Source: Cellvibrionaceae bacterium (GTDB taxonomy: Bacteria; Pseudomonadota; Gammaproteobacteria; Pseudomonadales; Cellvibrionaceae). Taken from it: 32,211 nt of DNA. The notes beneath the pieces are model-generated. The model worked only from the letters and a program-made list of their open reading frames with translations. It did not search any database and was not told the origin of the DNA. The DNA is taken from positions 1 to 32,211 of the forward strand of contig JANQJP010000003.1 in NCBI GenBank assembly GCA_028281575.1, written 5' to 3'. Each line of letters begins with the position of its first letter. Positions within the stretch are counted from its first letter, which is position 1. The translations under genes were made by a program, and so were the position numbers. Positions 8,585-16,657 of the stretch are shown in pieces.

Positions 8585-9487
8585 CTATAAATTGCTGTCT
8601 CGGAGAGTAATATCAATTTTCTCCATAAAACTTAAACCGATATGCTGATCATAATAAGCCGCCTCATTAATAAACGCCCCGTAAACCGTGGACTCCCCTT
8701 CGTAAACAATCGTTTCACCAGCCAGAGTGATAAATAAAGGGTCTCCAGGATGAATTGCGTGATAATCTTTATCTTGCAAGTTCGGGTGAACCATGGCGCT
8801 TATCTCGCCTCTTTCATTTTCTGGCAAAGGAGTTTTTTGGGTAAATTTATAACCGGGCATCTGTGTTGGCAAATCTAAGGCCTGGCCTGTATTTTTTAAT
8901 TCGAGATAATCCAAAGCGTGCAGTACCGCCTTTTGCGTTTCTGAATATACCTGATAATTCAGTAAGCCTTGAGCAATTGGACCAACTTCAATTAAAAAAC
9001 CATTTAAACGCCCCATTGATGTTAGAAAGTTATCTTCCAGGCGCTCGCTCGGATTATAAAATAATGCCGCGTGAGGCATATGCTGTTTAATATAAAAAGC
9101 CATACCTACTAAAAGCGGATCATCGGTATTAAAAATAAGTGACATACCCATATTTGCTGTAGTGGTATGCATATCAATAACAAAGTCAACTCGGGGGTTT
9201 TCCTTTGGACCCAGCAATTTATTTAACGACTTTGCACGTTGTTGCTCATAGCCTGCCAGTTCATTATTGTTAAGATCGTGTATATTGAACTGCCGATTTA
9301 AATCTTGGTCGATATAGCGCCTTACTTCTTTGTTGGCTTTAGGGTTCGTTAAATGTAACTCTGTCGAAAAACTGCTTCGCTTAACTTCAATGGGGTGTGA
9401 TTGCCAATGTTTGACAAGATGTACACCGGTGAGTTCATTGCCGTGAGTGCCGCCTGTAATGGCAACATGTTTAATTGAGTCAGTCAT
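8585..9487 (-). CDS. Aspartoacylase (AstE/AspA family)
   Basis: A 300-residue zinc-dependent deacylase that by family knowledge hydrolyses N-acyl-L-aspartate to aspartate and a carboxylate. The zinc ligands are in GGTHGNE (His15, Glu18) and DMHTTTANMG (His107). DLNRQF (62-67) supplies substrate-binding Arg, and Glu167 in FLIEVGP is the likely catalytic base. It resembles mammalian-type ASPA more than succinylglutamate desuccinylase. The ATG at 9487 has AGGTAAG upstream. It sits between the TetR gene and the oligopeptidase gene on the same strand, so it may help use peptide-derived amino acids. Confidence 0.88.
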   Translation of the reverse strand: MTDSIKHVAITGGTHGNELTGVHLVKHWQSHPIEVKRSSFSTELHLTNPKANKEVRRYIDQDLNRQFNIHDLNNNELAGYEQQRAKSLNKLLGPKENPRVDFVIDMHTTTANMGMSLIFNTDDPLLVGMAFYIKQHMPHAALFYNPSERLEDNFLTSMGRLNGFLIEVGPIAQGLLNYQVYSETQKAVLHALDYLELKNTGQALDLPTQMPGYKFTQKTPLPENERGEISAMVHPNLQDKDYHAIHPGDPLFITLAGETIVYEGESTVYGAFINEAAYYDQHIGLSFMEKIDITLRDSNL

Positions 9488-9530
9488 AACTTACCTAAGA
9501 TACTTTTACCAAATTATTACAAGAATACCT

Positions 9531-10097
9531 TTAGTATTTGTTAACGAATAATGCTTTGCACATGGCCTTAGAGGTTTGTTCGATATGCTTTGCCATTGCC
9601 TCGGCAGAGCAACTGCCCTTGCCAAGCAACCAGTCGATGATGATCACCATTTGAGCTTCAGCCAATTGATGTGCGACCAGGTTGGTGGGTATTGTAGGAC
9701 TAATAAACTGGCTCTTATAGAGTTTTTTCAATCTAATCTCAAGTGATTCTGCCAACGCCATGATCACTTGTCTGCGCGCCGTTCCAGCAAAAACTCTGGG
9801 GGCGAACTGTCTGTTTTGCCAAAAATGTTCCATAAGCTCCAGTAAATCATCCCTGCGATCTTCTGGCTCAATGCTCTCAGCCAAAACCTTCAACAGACCT
9901 TGCATACTGGTGACCAGAATATCGTCTTTACTTTTGTAATGTTGATAAAAAGTAGAACGGCCAACATTGGCTTTCTTAATGATGTCTGAGACTTTGATTT
10001 CATCGTAACTGTAGGTCAGTACGAGCTCAAAAAATGCGTCTTGTAAAGATGACAATGTCTTCTGAATTCGCCTGTCAGCCTGCTCGACTTCGGTCAA
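9531..10097 (-). CDS. TetR/AcrR-family transcriptional regulator
   Basis: A 188-residue regulator. The N-terminal helix-turn-helix is clear (IKVSDIIKKANVGRSTFYQH, about residues 34-53), followed by the usual all-helical ligand domain with no recognisable ligand signature. It is divergent from the multi-TM gene at 10236 across a 138-nt gap and upstream of the aspartoacylase on its own strand, so either could be its target. The gap contains TTGTCCA twice (10145-10151, 10173-10179), 28 nt apart in direct orientation; I did not find a convincing palindromic operator. Confidence 0.88.
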   Translation of the reverse strand: MTEVEQADRRIQKTLSSLQDAFFELVLTYSYDEIKVSDIIKKANVGRSTFYQHYKSKDDILVTSMQGLLKVLAESIEPEDRRDDLLELMEHFWQNRQFAPRVFAGTARRQVIMALAESLEIRLKKLYKSQFISPTIPTNLVAHQLAEAQMVIIIDWLLGKGSCSAEAMAKHIEQTSKAMCKALFVNKY

Positions 10098-10235
10098 TTA
10101 TAACTCCTCTCTGATAAGACCAGATGCTGAACATCCGTCGTATTTTGTCCACTTATAAACACTTTTAGTACATTGTCCAGCTTCAAATATCATTCCAATG
10201 ATAGGGTTAAAACAAACTATCAACAAGGAAAAGGT

Positions 10236-10919
10236 ATGCAACCAAATCACTCAACTCAACAACGTCAACAAGCTAAATACATAGGTCTTATATTGGCCCT
10301 TTTAAGTTTTATGAGTATTTTTGTCATGCTGCATCATCCCAGCATTTCAACCACGGATATTTATGAACAGATCAAAGAGATAAATCAAGAGTCACAGATA
10401 AATTCCTTTGTACATGGGGTACTGATTACATTTACCCTATTAATGAGTTTTTGTTTAACTTTTTATTCACAACTAAGAGGCATTCATCGCGTTAGCATTT
10501 TGCTTGGTCTGCTGTGTTTTTGGCTGGGGACCTTTGCTATGGTCAATGCAGCTCTTATGAGCGGGTTCGTAGGGCCTTATCTGGCTGAGGTATATCAGCT
10601 GGCCAGCGCTGAACAATTAGAAGTGTTTGCCGGTTTGAATACAATGAAGTTGGCAATCAATCAGGCGTTTGCCAATTTCGGAGCCCTTTGCTGGTGCGGG
10701 GCAATGGGCTGCTGGGCAATGGATATGCTGAAGCGCGGATTGAACATTAGAATATTTGCGGCCATCAGTTTTGTCACCGCCACTGCCATTGCTATTAGTC
10801 TAGTGGCAAACTGGTTGTCCCTTAATGTGTTCGGGATGACCTTAGTCTTGGTAGCTGTTTGCACCTGGCAATTGGGGATTGCCTGGTTACTTTACTCTTA
10901 CCAGCAGTCGCACATGTAA
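10236..10919 (+). CDS. Multi-pass inner-membrane protein, function unknown
   Basis: A 227-residue hydrophobic protein with about six predicted transmembrane segments. One follows the polar first 15 residues, one lies near 60-80, and four more follow towards the C terminus. I see no catalytic or transport signature and cannot name the family; it could resemble DUF4386-like proteins. The ATG at 10236 has AAGGA upstream; a longer reading starting at a TTG at 10173 lacks a ribosome site. Being divergent from the TetR gene suggests it is regulated by it. Confidence 0.65.
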   Translation: MQPNHSTQQRQQAKYIGLILALLSFMSIFVMLHHPSISTTDIYEQIKEINQESQINSFVHGVLITFTLLMSFCLTFYSQLRGIHRVSILLGLLCFWLGTFAMVNAALMSGFVGPYLAEVYQLASAEQLEVFAGLNTMKLAINQAFANFGALCWCGAMGCWAMDMLKRGLNIRIFAAISFVTATAIAISLVANWLSLNVFGMTLVLVAVCTWQLGIAWLLYSYQQSHM

Positions 10920-10950
10920 TTTATAGGGACAACGAGTATCGGAAGTATAA

Positions 10951-11043
10951 ATGCCTTTTATTCTTGAAAAACCTCAGCTGAGTCCACACCCTGACAATAT
11001 TCACGTGGCCAAACTGGGACGGCTTAAGCGTCCCAAACAATAA
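10951..11043 (+). CDS. Possible 30-aa small protein
   Basis: The ATG at 10951 is preceded by GGAAG five nt upstream and reads 30 codons (starts [11 protein letters not shown], ends GRLKRPKQ). It follows the multi-TM gene by 31 nt on the same strand and overlaps the 3' end of the convergent DUF1989 gene by 20 nt. Only the ribosome site and position support it. It resembles nothing I know and may be chance. Confidence 0.2.
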   Translation: MPFILEKPQLSPHPDNIHVAKLGRLKRPKQ

Positions 11044-11665
11044 ATTCGATGGGTGTCGGGTTATAGCCGTTACACGGATTGTTCAATTGCGGACAATTGG
11101 AAATCAGTATCGTAACATCCATCTCCGCTTTTAACTCGACATACTTACCCGCACCGGAAATGCCATCTTCAAACGTTAAGCCGCCTTCAGAGGTGATGGG
11201 TACGTTCATAAAAAAGTTGACGTTGTGCGTAATGTCGCGCTTGCTAAGGCCGAACTCAGGATATTTGTTGACCGCGAGCATCCAGCTATCACGACAGGCA
11301 TGCATACTGCGTTTTTCCAAATCGTAACGAACCGTATTACTTTCCGTCGCACAGGCACCGCCAAGTGTATCGTGACGACCACAGGTATCGGCCACTATTT
11401 CAAGCATGACGTTGTTTTCGTTTGTACGTAATTGAGTGCCTGTGGTCAAATACACATTTCCCTGTTCACGGATGGTATCCATCGCGCTGTAGCGCTCTTC
11501 AGGATAATCGGCATTATAAAATAAGATATCCGCTGCCTGATTGCCTTCAAGATCCAAAATCCGGAAGGTTTGCCCCTTCTTGACTTTGCCAATCCAGTAG
11601 TCACCGGAATCAATGACATCGCGCGACACTGCATTCTCTGGGTTCAAATCTGATTCTTTCAACAT
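11024..11665 (-). CDS. DUF1989 protein, carboxyguanidine deiminase subunit-like (urea carboxylase-associated)
   Basis: A 213-residue DUF1989 protein, the shorter of the two urea-carboxylase-associated proteins. These have been re-described as CgdA/CgdB, which together deiminate carboxyguanidine to allophanate in guanidine breakdown. Typical stretches are [46 protein letters not shown] and the C-terminal [24 protein letters not shown] Shine-Dalgarno precedes the ATG. It starts 18 nt after its partner gene and shares the guanidine-I riboswitch leader. A hairpin with arms TGGGACG/CGTCCCA (11015-11035) covers its stop codon. I leave the A/B symbol open. Confidence 0.85.
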   Translation of the reverse strand: MLKESDLNPENAVSRDVIDSGDYWIGKVKKGQTFRILDLEGNQAADILFYNADYPEERYSAMDTIREQGNVYLTTGTQLRTNENNVMLEIVADTCGRHDTLGGACATESNTVRYDLEKRSMHACRDSWMLAVNKYPEFGLSKRDITHNVNFFMNVPITSEGGLTFEDGISGAGKYVELKAEMDVTILISNCPQLNNPCNGYNPTPIEFIVWDA

Positions 11666-11683
11666 CTCTTCTTCTCCTCCAGC

Positions 11684-12412
11684 TTACACACCGATATGGT
11701 AAAGGGCGTTATTTTTAAAACCGCGTCCGTTTTCAGGGCGGAAGTTAAGGCAATAGTCATCGTCGTTGACGGCCTGGGCAACACCCAGTTCGACTTGGAC
11801 TTTGGTGCGCGGGTATTCGCTTGATGTGTCCAGCGGGTGCGGACAGGTGTGCAGCAGTACCAGCGTATCCATCTCGAAACGCAACAGTACAGCATTACCC
11901 GCTTTGCTGTGACCCTTTACTAATTCCATATTGCCTTCATCAGAGATTTGCACTTTGCTAAACCAGTTTAGGTTAGCCGCCAGATCGGCAGCACCAAGAC
12001 CGTATTTTCCCAGTTCAACTAAAAACGAGTCATGACCATTTTGTTTCCACTTGTTACGATCATTCTGATAATCGCGTTTACCCCATTGCGCTTCAACATG
12101 TTCAGCGCGAGAGTTACCGGCAACGGTTTCATGCCAACCCAAGCCATCTTCCACAATGGACGCGAAGATGCGGCCCATATCTGAATACAAACAGTTGCCT
12201 TTGGTTAGTTTAAAGGTGTGTTGGCATTTTAAGGTGTCCGGCGCGTTATAGCGCTCCAACAGGTCCTCGGGGTTGTAAAACAACATGCCAACATTGGCAC
12301 CACCAGTTGAGTCAGTTAATCGCATGACAGTGCCGCGCCTTGCGCGTAATGACCAATGGGCACCGGAATCCAGCTCGGTTTTATATTCAATAGAACGTAT
12401 ATATTCGCTCAT
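11684..12412 (-). CDS. DUF1989 protein, carboxyguanidine deiminase partner subunit-like
   Basis: A 242-residue DUF1989 protein, the longer of the urea-carboxylase-associated pair. It contains GTVMRLTDSTGGANVGMLFY, GLGWHETVAGNSR, NLNWFSKVQI and HTCPHPLD, with conserved His and Cys that probably bind a metal. The best start is the ATG at 12412, with GGAG six nt upstream; a longer form from a TTG at 12424 would use that Shine-Dalgarno region as codons. It is the first gene after the riboswitch, so guanidine should induce it. The usual partners (biotin-dependent guanidine carboxylase, allophanate hydrolase, ABC transporter) are not adjacent. Confidence 0.85.
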   Translation of the reverse strand: MSEYIRSIEYKTELDSGAHWSLRARRGTVMRLTDSTGGANVGMLFYNPEDLLERYNAPDTLKCQHTFKLTKGNCLYSDMGRIFASIVEDGLGWHETVAGNSRAEHVEAQWGKRDYQNDRNKWKQNGHDSFLVELGKYGLGAADLAANLNWFSKVQISDEGNMELVKGHSKAGNAVLLRFEMDTLVLLHTCPHPLDTSSEYPRTKVQVELGVAQAVNDDDYCLNFRPENGRGFKNNALYHIGV

Positions 12413-12557
12413 ATCAAACTCCAATCATTAAGTGTTTTGAGTAAGCTCAAACCAAGAACGCAAAGCGCTTTCTAGCCGCTGGGGCAAAAGGATCTTAGGG
12501 AATTTCATAAGGCTTTTCAGCAGCATAAGTACACTAAGCATCCTCGGCTTTCACCAA

Positions 12558-12683
12558 TGATCTCCCGGGCTTTTATCCCGCCGTGTAACCTATGCCTTTT
12601 GCTGAAAGGTGAAGGTCGGAAGCTCTCGGACCAGGCATCAGCTGTATCGACAACGACAGGTGATCGGAACCCTAGCTTTCTGT
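12558..12683 (-). promoter_or_regulatory. Guanidine-I (ykkC) riboswitch
   Basis: The minus strand carries the class's conserved blocks in order: CTAGGGTTCCG (around 12674-12664), CTGGTCCGAGAG (around 12634-12622), ACACGGCGGGATAAAAG (around 12585) and CCCGGGAGA (around 12569-12561). These are the diagnostic motifs of the guanidine-I aptamer. TTCACC inside the aptamer can pair with GGTGAA just after it, a possible expression-platform switch. It lies about 145 nt before the first DUF1989 start, and the ligand fits the downstream genes. I see no obvious intrinsic terminator, so control might be translational or Rho-based. Confidence 0.93.
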
Positions 12684-12693
12684 TTGACGCTGC

Positions 12694-12722
12694 AGTATCG
12701 CAAGGAGGTCGAGCAAGGTCAA
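12694..12722 (-). promoter_or_regulatory. Sigma-70 promoter driving the riboswitch transcript
   Basis: On the minus strand TTGACC (12722-12717) and GATACT (12699-12694) are separated by exactly 17 nt. The transcription start would fall just before the riboswitch aptamer. Confidence 0.6.
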
Positions 12723-12769
12723 GTCGCCTTTTAGCATCGCGCTAAATTGCCAAAGTGCGCTTATTTACA

Positions 12770-12997
12770 CTAGAGAGTGGTATTTTCGGTTTTTTGTGCC
12801 TGTAAAAACCAACCAAGCACTTGTTGAAGGTGCTGACGGCCATAGAATTTTACAAATTGCTGTGTGTAGTAGTCGCGATCGTTTTGCAATGCCAATATGC
12901 GCTCTGAAATATAGTGTGGTGTTAATTCAAGACCGCACTCAACGATAATACAATGCCGCCATTCTTCGTAATTCTGGGGGATAAAAGATTTTTCCAT
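12770..12997 (-). CDS. Conserved-looking 75-aa protein, function unknown
   Basis: The product starts MEKSFIPQNYEEWRHCI and contains ECGLELT and GWFLQAQ. It is acidic/amphipathic with two cysteines in the first third and no membrane segment. Start: ATG at 12997 with a GAGAG site upstream; the frame is open further up but there it crosses a palindromic repeat. It is the last gene of the minus-strand zinc-linked series, 90 nt after the ACR3-like permease. I have the impression of similar small proteins in other gammaproteobacteria but cannot name a family. Confidence 0.65.
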   Translation of the reverse strand: MEKSFIPQNYEEWRHCIIVECGLELTPHYISERILALQNDRDYYTQQFVKFYGRQHLQQVLGWFLQAQKTENTTL

Positions 12998-13032
12998 GTT
13001 TATTTCTCTCGGTAAAACAGTAGTCCAACTTT

Positions 13033-13102
13033 TTTTGGACCTGTTAACACTTTGAACCAGGCTCCAACAACGATAATTCAATGAGTGTTAACAGGCCCCA
13101 AA
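13033..13102. repeat. Inverted repeat GGNCCTGTTAACAC covering a stop codon
   Basis: GGACCTGTTAACAC (13037-13050) and GTGTTAACAGGCCCC (13085-13099) form near-perfect inverted arms around 34 nt. The right arm supplies the last codons and the TAA stop of the ACR3-like gene. The arm matches the terminal repeat of the 17715-18075 element at 12 of 14 positions. A second small hairpin, GTCCAA/TTGGAC (13023-13040), abuts it. It may be a minimal member of that repeat family, a terminator or attenuator, or both. Confidence 0.65.
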
Positions 13103-14086
13103 CTTATAGCGATTACGAGTGCTAAGTAATACATATCTCAACATGGTCAGATGAGGTATCTCAATTAACATGCCGATCACCAACGCAGCATAAATTAACG
13201 GTTGATCAGGTAGCGCCACCATGGTGATTGCAAGCATTAGCGGCGCGTTGCGAGAAGCCATCGTCATACTCAGCAAGGCACGTTCAGGATAACAAAGTTG
13301 AAATAAATAGCTGAGTCCCTCGCCAAGCAAAAAGATGATGACGAAGAAGAAAAATACGGCTACCAATACCCAGACAAACACCGAAAGATGTGCCACGGTT
13401 ACGGAAATATTTCCGGCAAACAGTTGCAATACTAGAAAAGCCGTCACCCAAAGCGTAGCGTTATCCGCAACGTTCAATACACGCTCAAACACTGTGGGTG
13501 AAAGTAGCCGGTGAAATACTTGATGCGCGATAAGCGCCAACAGTAGTGGTAGTAAAAACCATTGCAACAGAGTGTTGCCAATTGTACTCGCTTCGATTTG
13601 TACACTATTTTGCGTAAACAGTTGCAAGTAGAAAGGGTAAAGCAACAACTGCAGTACCATATTGATTGGAATAAGCGCAGTACCTAGAGCAACGTTCCCC
13701 TTGGAAAGCCGTGTAAAGCTTAAAAACCAATCCGTACAGGGCGACATAAAATAGATAACCAAGCCGATAAACAAAAGTGGGTGCGCAGATAAAAATAAGG
13801 CAGCGATACCATAGCCAAATAGCGGTATCGCAACGAAGTTTGTTAGCACAGCTACTGTGAGAAAGCGAAGGTCCTTCACGACCTGAAACAAGGCATCAAA
13901 ACGAACACCAAAAAACAGCAGAGTAACCAAAGTAAGCAGGGTATAGTCCACTTGGTTACTTAGCCGTTCACCAAAAACTGGCGTAAAGTAGCCTAGCAAT
14001 GCGCCTATGACTATCCCAAAGATAAGGATGATAGAGGTGGAAACTCCACTGAACAGACGTTGAATTAGGGACTGTAAATTTAGCAT
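13088..14086 (-). CDS. ACR3-like permease (bile acid/arsenite transporter superfamily)
   Basis: A 332-residue inner-membrane protein with about ten hydrophobic segments. The strongest motif is MSPCTDWFLSFTRLSKGNVA around residues 117-136, matching the PC(T/A)DW and LxxGNVALG region of COG0798/ACR3 carriers, in which the cysteine is needed for arsenite export. No arsR, arsC or other ars gene is nearby. The gene instead overlaps a flavoprotein by 7 nt downstream of the zinc-starvation genes, so its substrate may not be arsenic. The ATG at 14086 has GAGG six nt upstream; a TTG at 14092 is less likely. Confidence 0.82.
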   Translation of the reverse strand: MLNLQSLIQRLFSGVSTSIILIFGIVIGALLGYFTPVFGERLSNQVDYTLLTLVTLLFFGVRFDALFQVVKDLRFLTVAVLTNFVAIPLFGYGIAALFLSAHPLLFIGLVIYFMSPCTDWFLSFTRLSKGNVALGTALIPINMVLQLLLYPFYLQLFTQNSVQIEASTIGNTLLQWFLLPLLLALIAHQVFHRLLSPTVFERVLNVADNATLWVTAFLVLQLFAGNISVTVAHLSVFVWVLVAVFFFFVIIFLLGEGLSYLFQLCYPERALLSMTMASRNAPLMLAITMVALPDQPLIYAALVIGMLIEIPHLTMLRYVLLSTRNRYKFGAC

Positions 14087-15204
14087 TCGCAACCCTCACA
14101 ACATTCGCTATTACCAAACGGCCCCCAGACACCATCCCCTGCCCCTTCGAGCCATTCAGTATCCAACTGCAAGCGCTGAGCAATTTGCAAAGCAATACGC
14201 GCAAAGCGCTGACGAAATTTATAAATAAAGCAGTAAATACGCTGATCATGACGAACTTGGGGCCCGACGAGAAAGAGTCCTGGGGTCATGATGGACTCAT
14301 CAACCTCACTTAACACGATATGTCCGTCATCATCCCACATCCAAAGGTCTTTAATCTGACGAGCACCGCCACCTTTGAGAAAGCCAGTGCCTAAAATAGG
14401 CTGCTGTTCTACGTCCCAATGTCGACCATCCGCTGTATGCACGCGAAAACTATGATCGGCATTTTGAGTGACCTCTATTACGCTCGCATCGTAGACAATT
14501 TCCAGTTTGTCGTTGGACTCCATCTCGTGCAGTCGTGCGCGCGTGTAGGGTGAAAGTACTAAACTCGGGTCCGTTTCGTTCGGTAAATCCCACGTTGCCC
14601 GACGTACCAGTAAGCGAACCTGGTGACCCAACTTGACTAAATTTATCGCTGCATCCAAGCCACTTTCATAACCACCTATTACGATATAGGGACCGCTCTC
14701 AAGAATCTGCCAGTCTTCAATATGCGCGTAGTGCTGGCACAGCTGTCCTCCTGGAAAGGGCGACAGATCAGGAAATTGATATTCCCCGCAGGCCCAGATC
14801 AAAAAACGTGTAAACAGCTCACCAAGTTCCGTATTCAGGTAAAAGCCACCGTCGACATGGGGCTCAACATTTAATACTTTACAGCCGCAGGCGATAGGTA
14901 ACTGAGCAGCCTGTGCGACAGACTCCAGGTACTCGGCGTACTGGCGACCACTTAAATGCTCCGCACCGGCAAAAATAGCGGGCGAAGTTGCAGCATCAAC
15001 TGCATTCAAATCAGCTAAGCCAAAGGGGTTACTGTGAAAAGATGGGGTGATCAAACGTGTTTGTGCTGGCCAACGAACAAAAGATTCCCCAATACGATTA
15101 CTTTCCAAAACACCGAAGTCCAGCCCAGGTATCTTGCCCAGCTCCATCGCCATGCCGATACCGGCCGGACCAGCACCAACAATAACAACATCAACACTTC
15201 TCAT
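14080..15204 (-). CDS. FAD/NAD(P)-dependent oxidoreductase (CzcO-like) with Cys-rich C-terminal tail
   Basis: A 374-residue flavoprotein. An FAD-binding Rossmann motif is at residues 8-14 (VGAGPAGIG). A second dinucleotide motif, IGGYESGLDAA, is near 175, and there is a typical TPGLFLVGP near the C terminus. It resembles the predicted CzcO-type flavoproteins (COG2072) and NAD(P)-binding oxidoreductases; no reaction is known for this branch. The last residues, ECCEGCEC, form a metal-binding-looking tail. Translation is coupled to the ACR3-like gene by overlap, and dksA2 lies 79 nt upstream on the same strand. AGGTAAAG precedes the ATG. Substrate unknown. Confidence 0.8.
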   Translation of the reverse strand: MRSVDVVIVGAGPAGIGMAMELGKIPGLDFGVLESNRIGESFVRWPAQTRLITPSFHSNPFGLADLNAVDAATSPAIFAGAEHLSGRQYAEYLESVAQAAQLPIACGCKVLNVEPHVDGGFYLNTELGELFTRFLIWACGEYQFPDLSPFPGGQLCQHYAHIEDWQILESGPYIVIGGYESGLDAAINLVKLGHQVRLLVRRATWDLPNETDPSLVLSPYTRARLHEMESNDKLEIVYDASVIEVTQNADHSFRVHTADGRHWDVEQQPILGTGFLKGGGARQIKDLWMWDDDGHIVLSEVDESIMTPGLFLVGPQVRHDQRIYCFIYKFRQRFARIALQIAQRLQLDTEWLEGAGDGVWGPFGNSECCEGCEC

Positions 15205-15283
15205 AAAAAATCTTTACCTGATTACGGCTGTAAATCACATGTCGCGATGGGCATACATCTACTGATTTTCTCTACCTCAAAGC

Positions 15284-15715
15284 TCAGCCTTTATAGTGGT
15301 GCTCTTTAATTTCTTTTAATGCCTTCACTTCCGCACAATATTCCGCCGTCGGTCTCGCCAAAAGGCGAGGGATGCCAATCGGTTCATCCGACTCCAGGCA
15401 ATAGCCATAAGTGCCAAGACGAATACGCTCAAGCGATTGTTGAATTTTGGGTAGTAGCTTTTGTTCTCGATCTACAACCCGAAGCGCGATACTTGATTGT
15501 TCTTCCGAGGACGCTCGATCATTGGGGTCGCTTTCAGAGATTGGCGTAGACATCTGGTCCTTAGCTTCCTGAATTCGAACGCGAGTTGTATCATGAAGTT
15601 GCACAAGCCTTCGCCTGAAAAATTCCAGCTGATCAGCATTCATGTAGTCTGATTCAGGTGCCTCTAAAATCTGCTTTTCAGATAATTCTTGAATGTTTGA
15701 GTTTGACTCTTTCAT
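15284..15715 (-). CDS. dksA2: DksA2-type transcription factor lacking the full zinc finger
   Basis: A 143-residue DksA/TraR-family protein that binds the RNA polymerase secondary channel and, with ppGpp, tunes transcription. The coiled-coil tip DPNDRASSEEQ is present. The C4 zinc finger is reduced: CLES replaces the first CxxC and CAEV the second, leaving two cysteines. That is the pattern of Pseudomonas DksA2, which replaces zinc-dependent DksA in zinc starvation. I start at the ATG at 15715, four nt after the folE2 stop and preceded by GAGAGAG; an ATG at 15745 would overlap folE2. Confidence 0.9.
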   Translation of the reverse strand: MKESNSNIQELSEKQILEAPESDYMNADQLEFFRRRLVQLHDTTRVRIQEAKDQMSTPISESDPNDRASSEEQSSIALRVVDREQKLLPKIQQSLERIRLGTYGYCLESDEPIGIPRLLARPTAEYCAEVKALKEIKEHHYKG

Positions 15716-15719
15716 GACA

Positions 15720-16622
15720 TTACTCTCTCTCGTTATTCTGATCAATCACAACAGCATTGTGGGCATGCAGGCTTTCTTGATGCTCCACTTTAAACCAATA
15801 TCCTTTTACAAAACTCATACATTCAAGCGCGGACTTAATTCGCCGTGCGGCGTCCTCACAAAACATCAAATTTTCGGCGTTTAACTTAGCAAAGGCTTGC
15901 TCATCGACGCGTTTTACAGCTGTTTGTACTGGCGTACCAATGACTTCTTCAAACTGAAAAATAAGGGATGGAAGTTCAGGCCAATCGTTATCGCCAAGTG
16001 AAAGACGAATATAGGCATACGAACGTTGACTGTGAGGTGTAGCGATTGAGCCAGCTGAAGATTGAACCCACTCTAGTAAGTCAGCTTTATCAATGGTTGA
16101 ACTTGAGAAATTTGAATTAATAGCATCTGCGTACAACTGCCGTGCCAAAGATGCCGAACAGGGGCAAGTGCTGGAATAAGGAATGCTTAACTCGAACTCG
16201 TAAGACAACCCTTTCGCTGTTTTTTCAGCCTTAAGGCTAACCGGATACGTTTGGAATCCACTTTCGCTACTTTGAAGTGCAGATTTTTTTAGTAGCACTT
16301 CAAAAGCGAGTTCGATTTTAGCTTCTTCACCAATATTACATTGGGATTTAATCATCTCATTCAGCAGCTGATCGATGGTTTGCTTGTTTAATTCTCGTTC
16401 GGCAAGCTGATTAATGACGCTGTGCAATCGCGACATGTGAATGCCTTTTACTTCTGGTGCTTCCAGACTGACATACACGTTAGCTTTCGCTGCAATAGTT
16501 TGCAGATTTTCATTTTGTAGCTGCAGAGAAATCGGCACAGCAATATCCTCCATGCCGACCCACTGCAAAGACGCAGGAGTTTCTGCATTTAGATCCGAAG
16601 TCACATCCGGTAAAGCTCTCAT
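15720..16622 (-). CDS. folE2: GTP cyclohydrolase FolE2 (type IB)
   Basis: A 300-residue GTP cyclohydrolase IB, which makes dihydroneopterin triphosphate for folate synthesis using metals other than zinc. It substitutes for zinc-dependent FolE under zinc limitation. Landmarks are KGIHMSRL near 61-68, PYSSTCPCSASLA with the catalytic cysteine near 150, and CEDAARRI near the C terminus. Start: AGGAG lies 13 nt before the ATG at 16622 but 7 nt before an in-frame TTG at 16628, so the TTG may be the real start. It follows the pyrC2 remnant by about 35 nt and is tightly coupled to dksA2. Confidence 0.92.
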   Translation of the reverse strand: MRALPDVTSDLNAETPASLQWVGMEDIAVPISLQLQNENLQTIAAKANVYVSLEAPEVKGIHMSRLHSVINQLAERELNKQTIDQLLNEMIKSQCNIGEEAKIELAFEVLLKKSALQSSESGFQTYPVSLKAEKTAKGLSYEFELSIPYSSTCPCSASLARQLYADAINSNFSSSTIDKADLLEWVQSSAGSIATPHSQRSYAYIRLSLGDNDWPELPSLIFQFEEVIGTPVQTAVKRVDEQAFAKLNAENLMFCEDAARRIKSALECMSFVKGYWFKVEHQESLHAHNAVVIDQNNERE

Positions 16623-16657
16623 TAACAAAAGTTTTCTCCTAGGTGTTAATTAAACTG

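Noticed and set aside
12557-12745. Plus-strand open frame of 62 codons
   Set aside because: It is the antisense of the guanidine-I riboswitch and its promoter; the conserved RNA motifs explain the sequence.
13088-14086. Calling this a simple arsenic resistance operon
   Set aside because: No arsR, arsC, arsH or arsA is adjacent; the motif supports the carrier family but the context is zinc starvation, so arsenic is left as one option.
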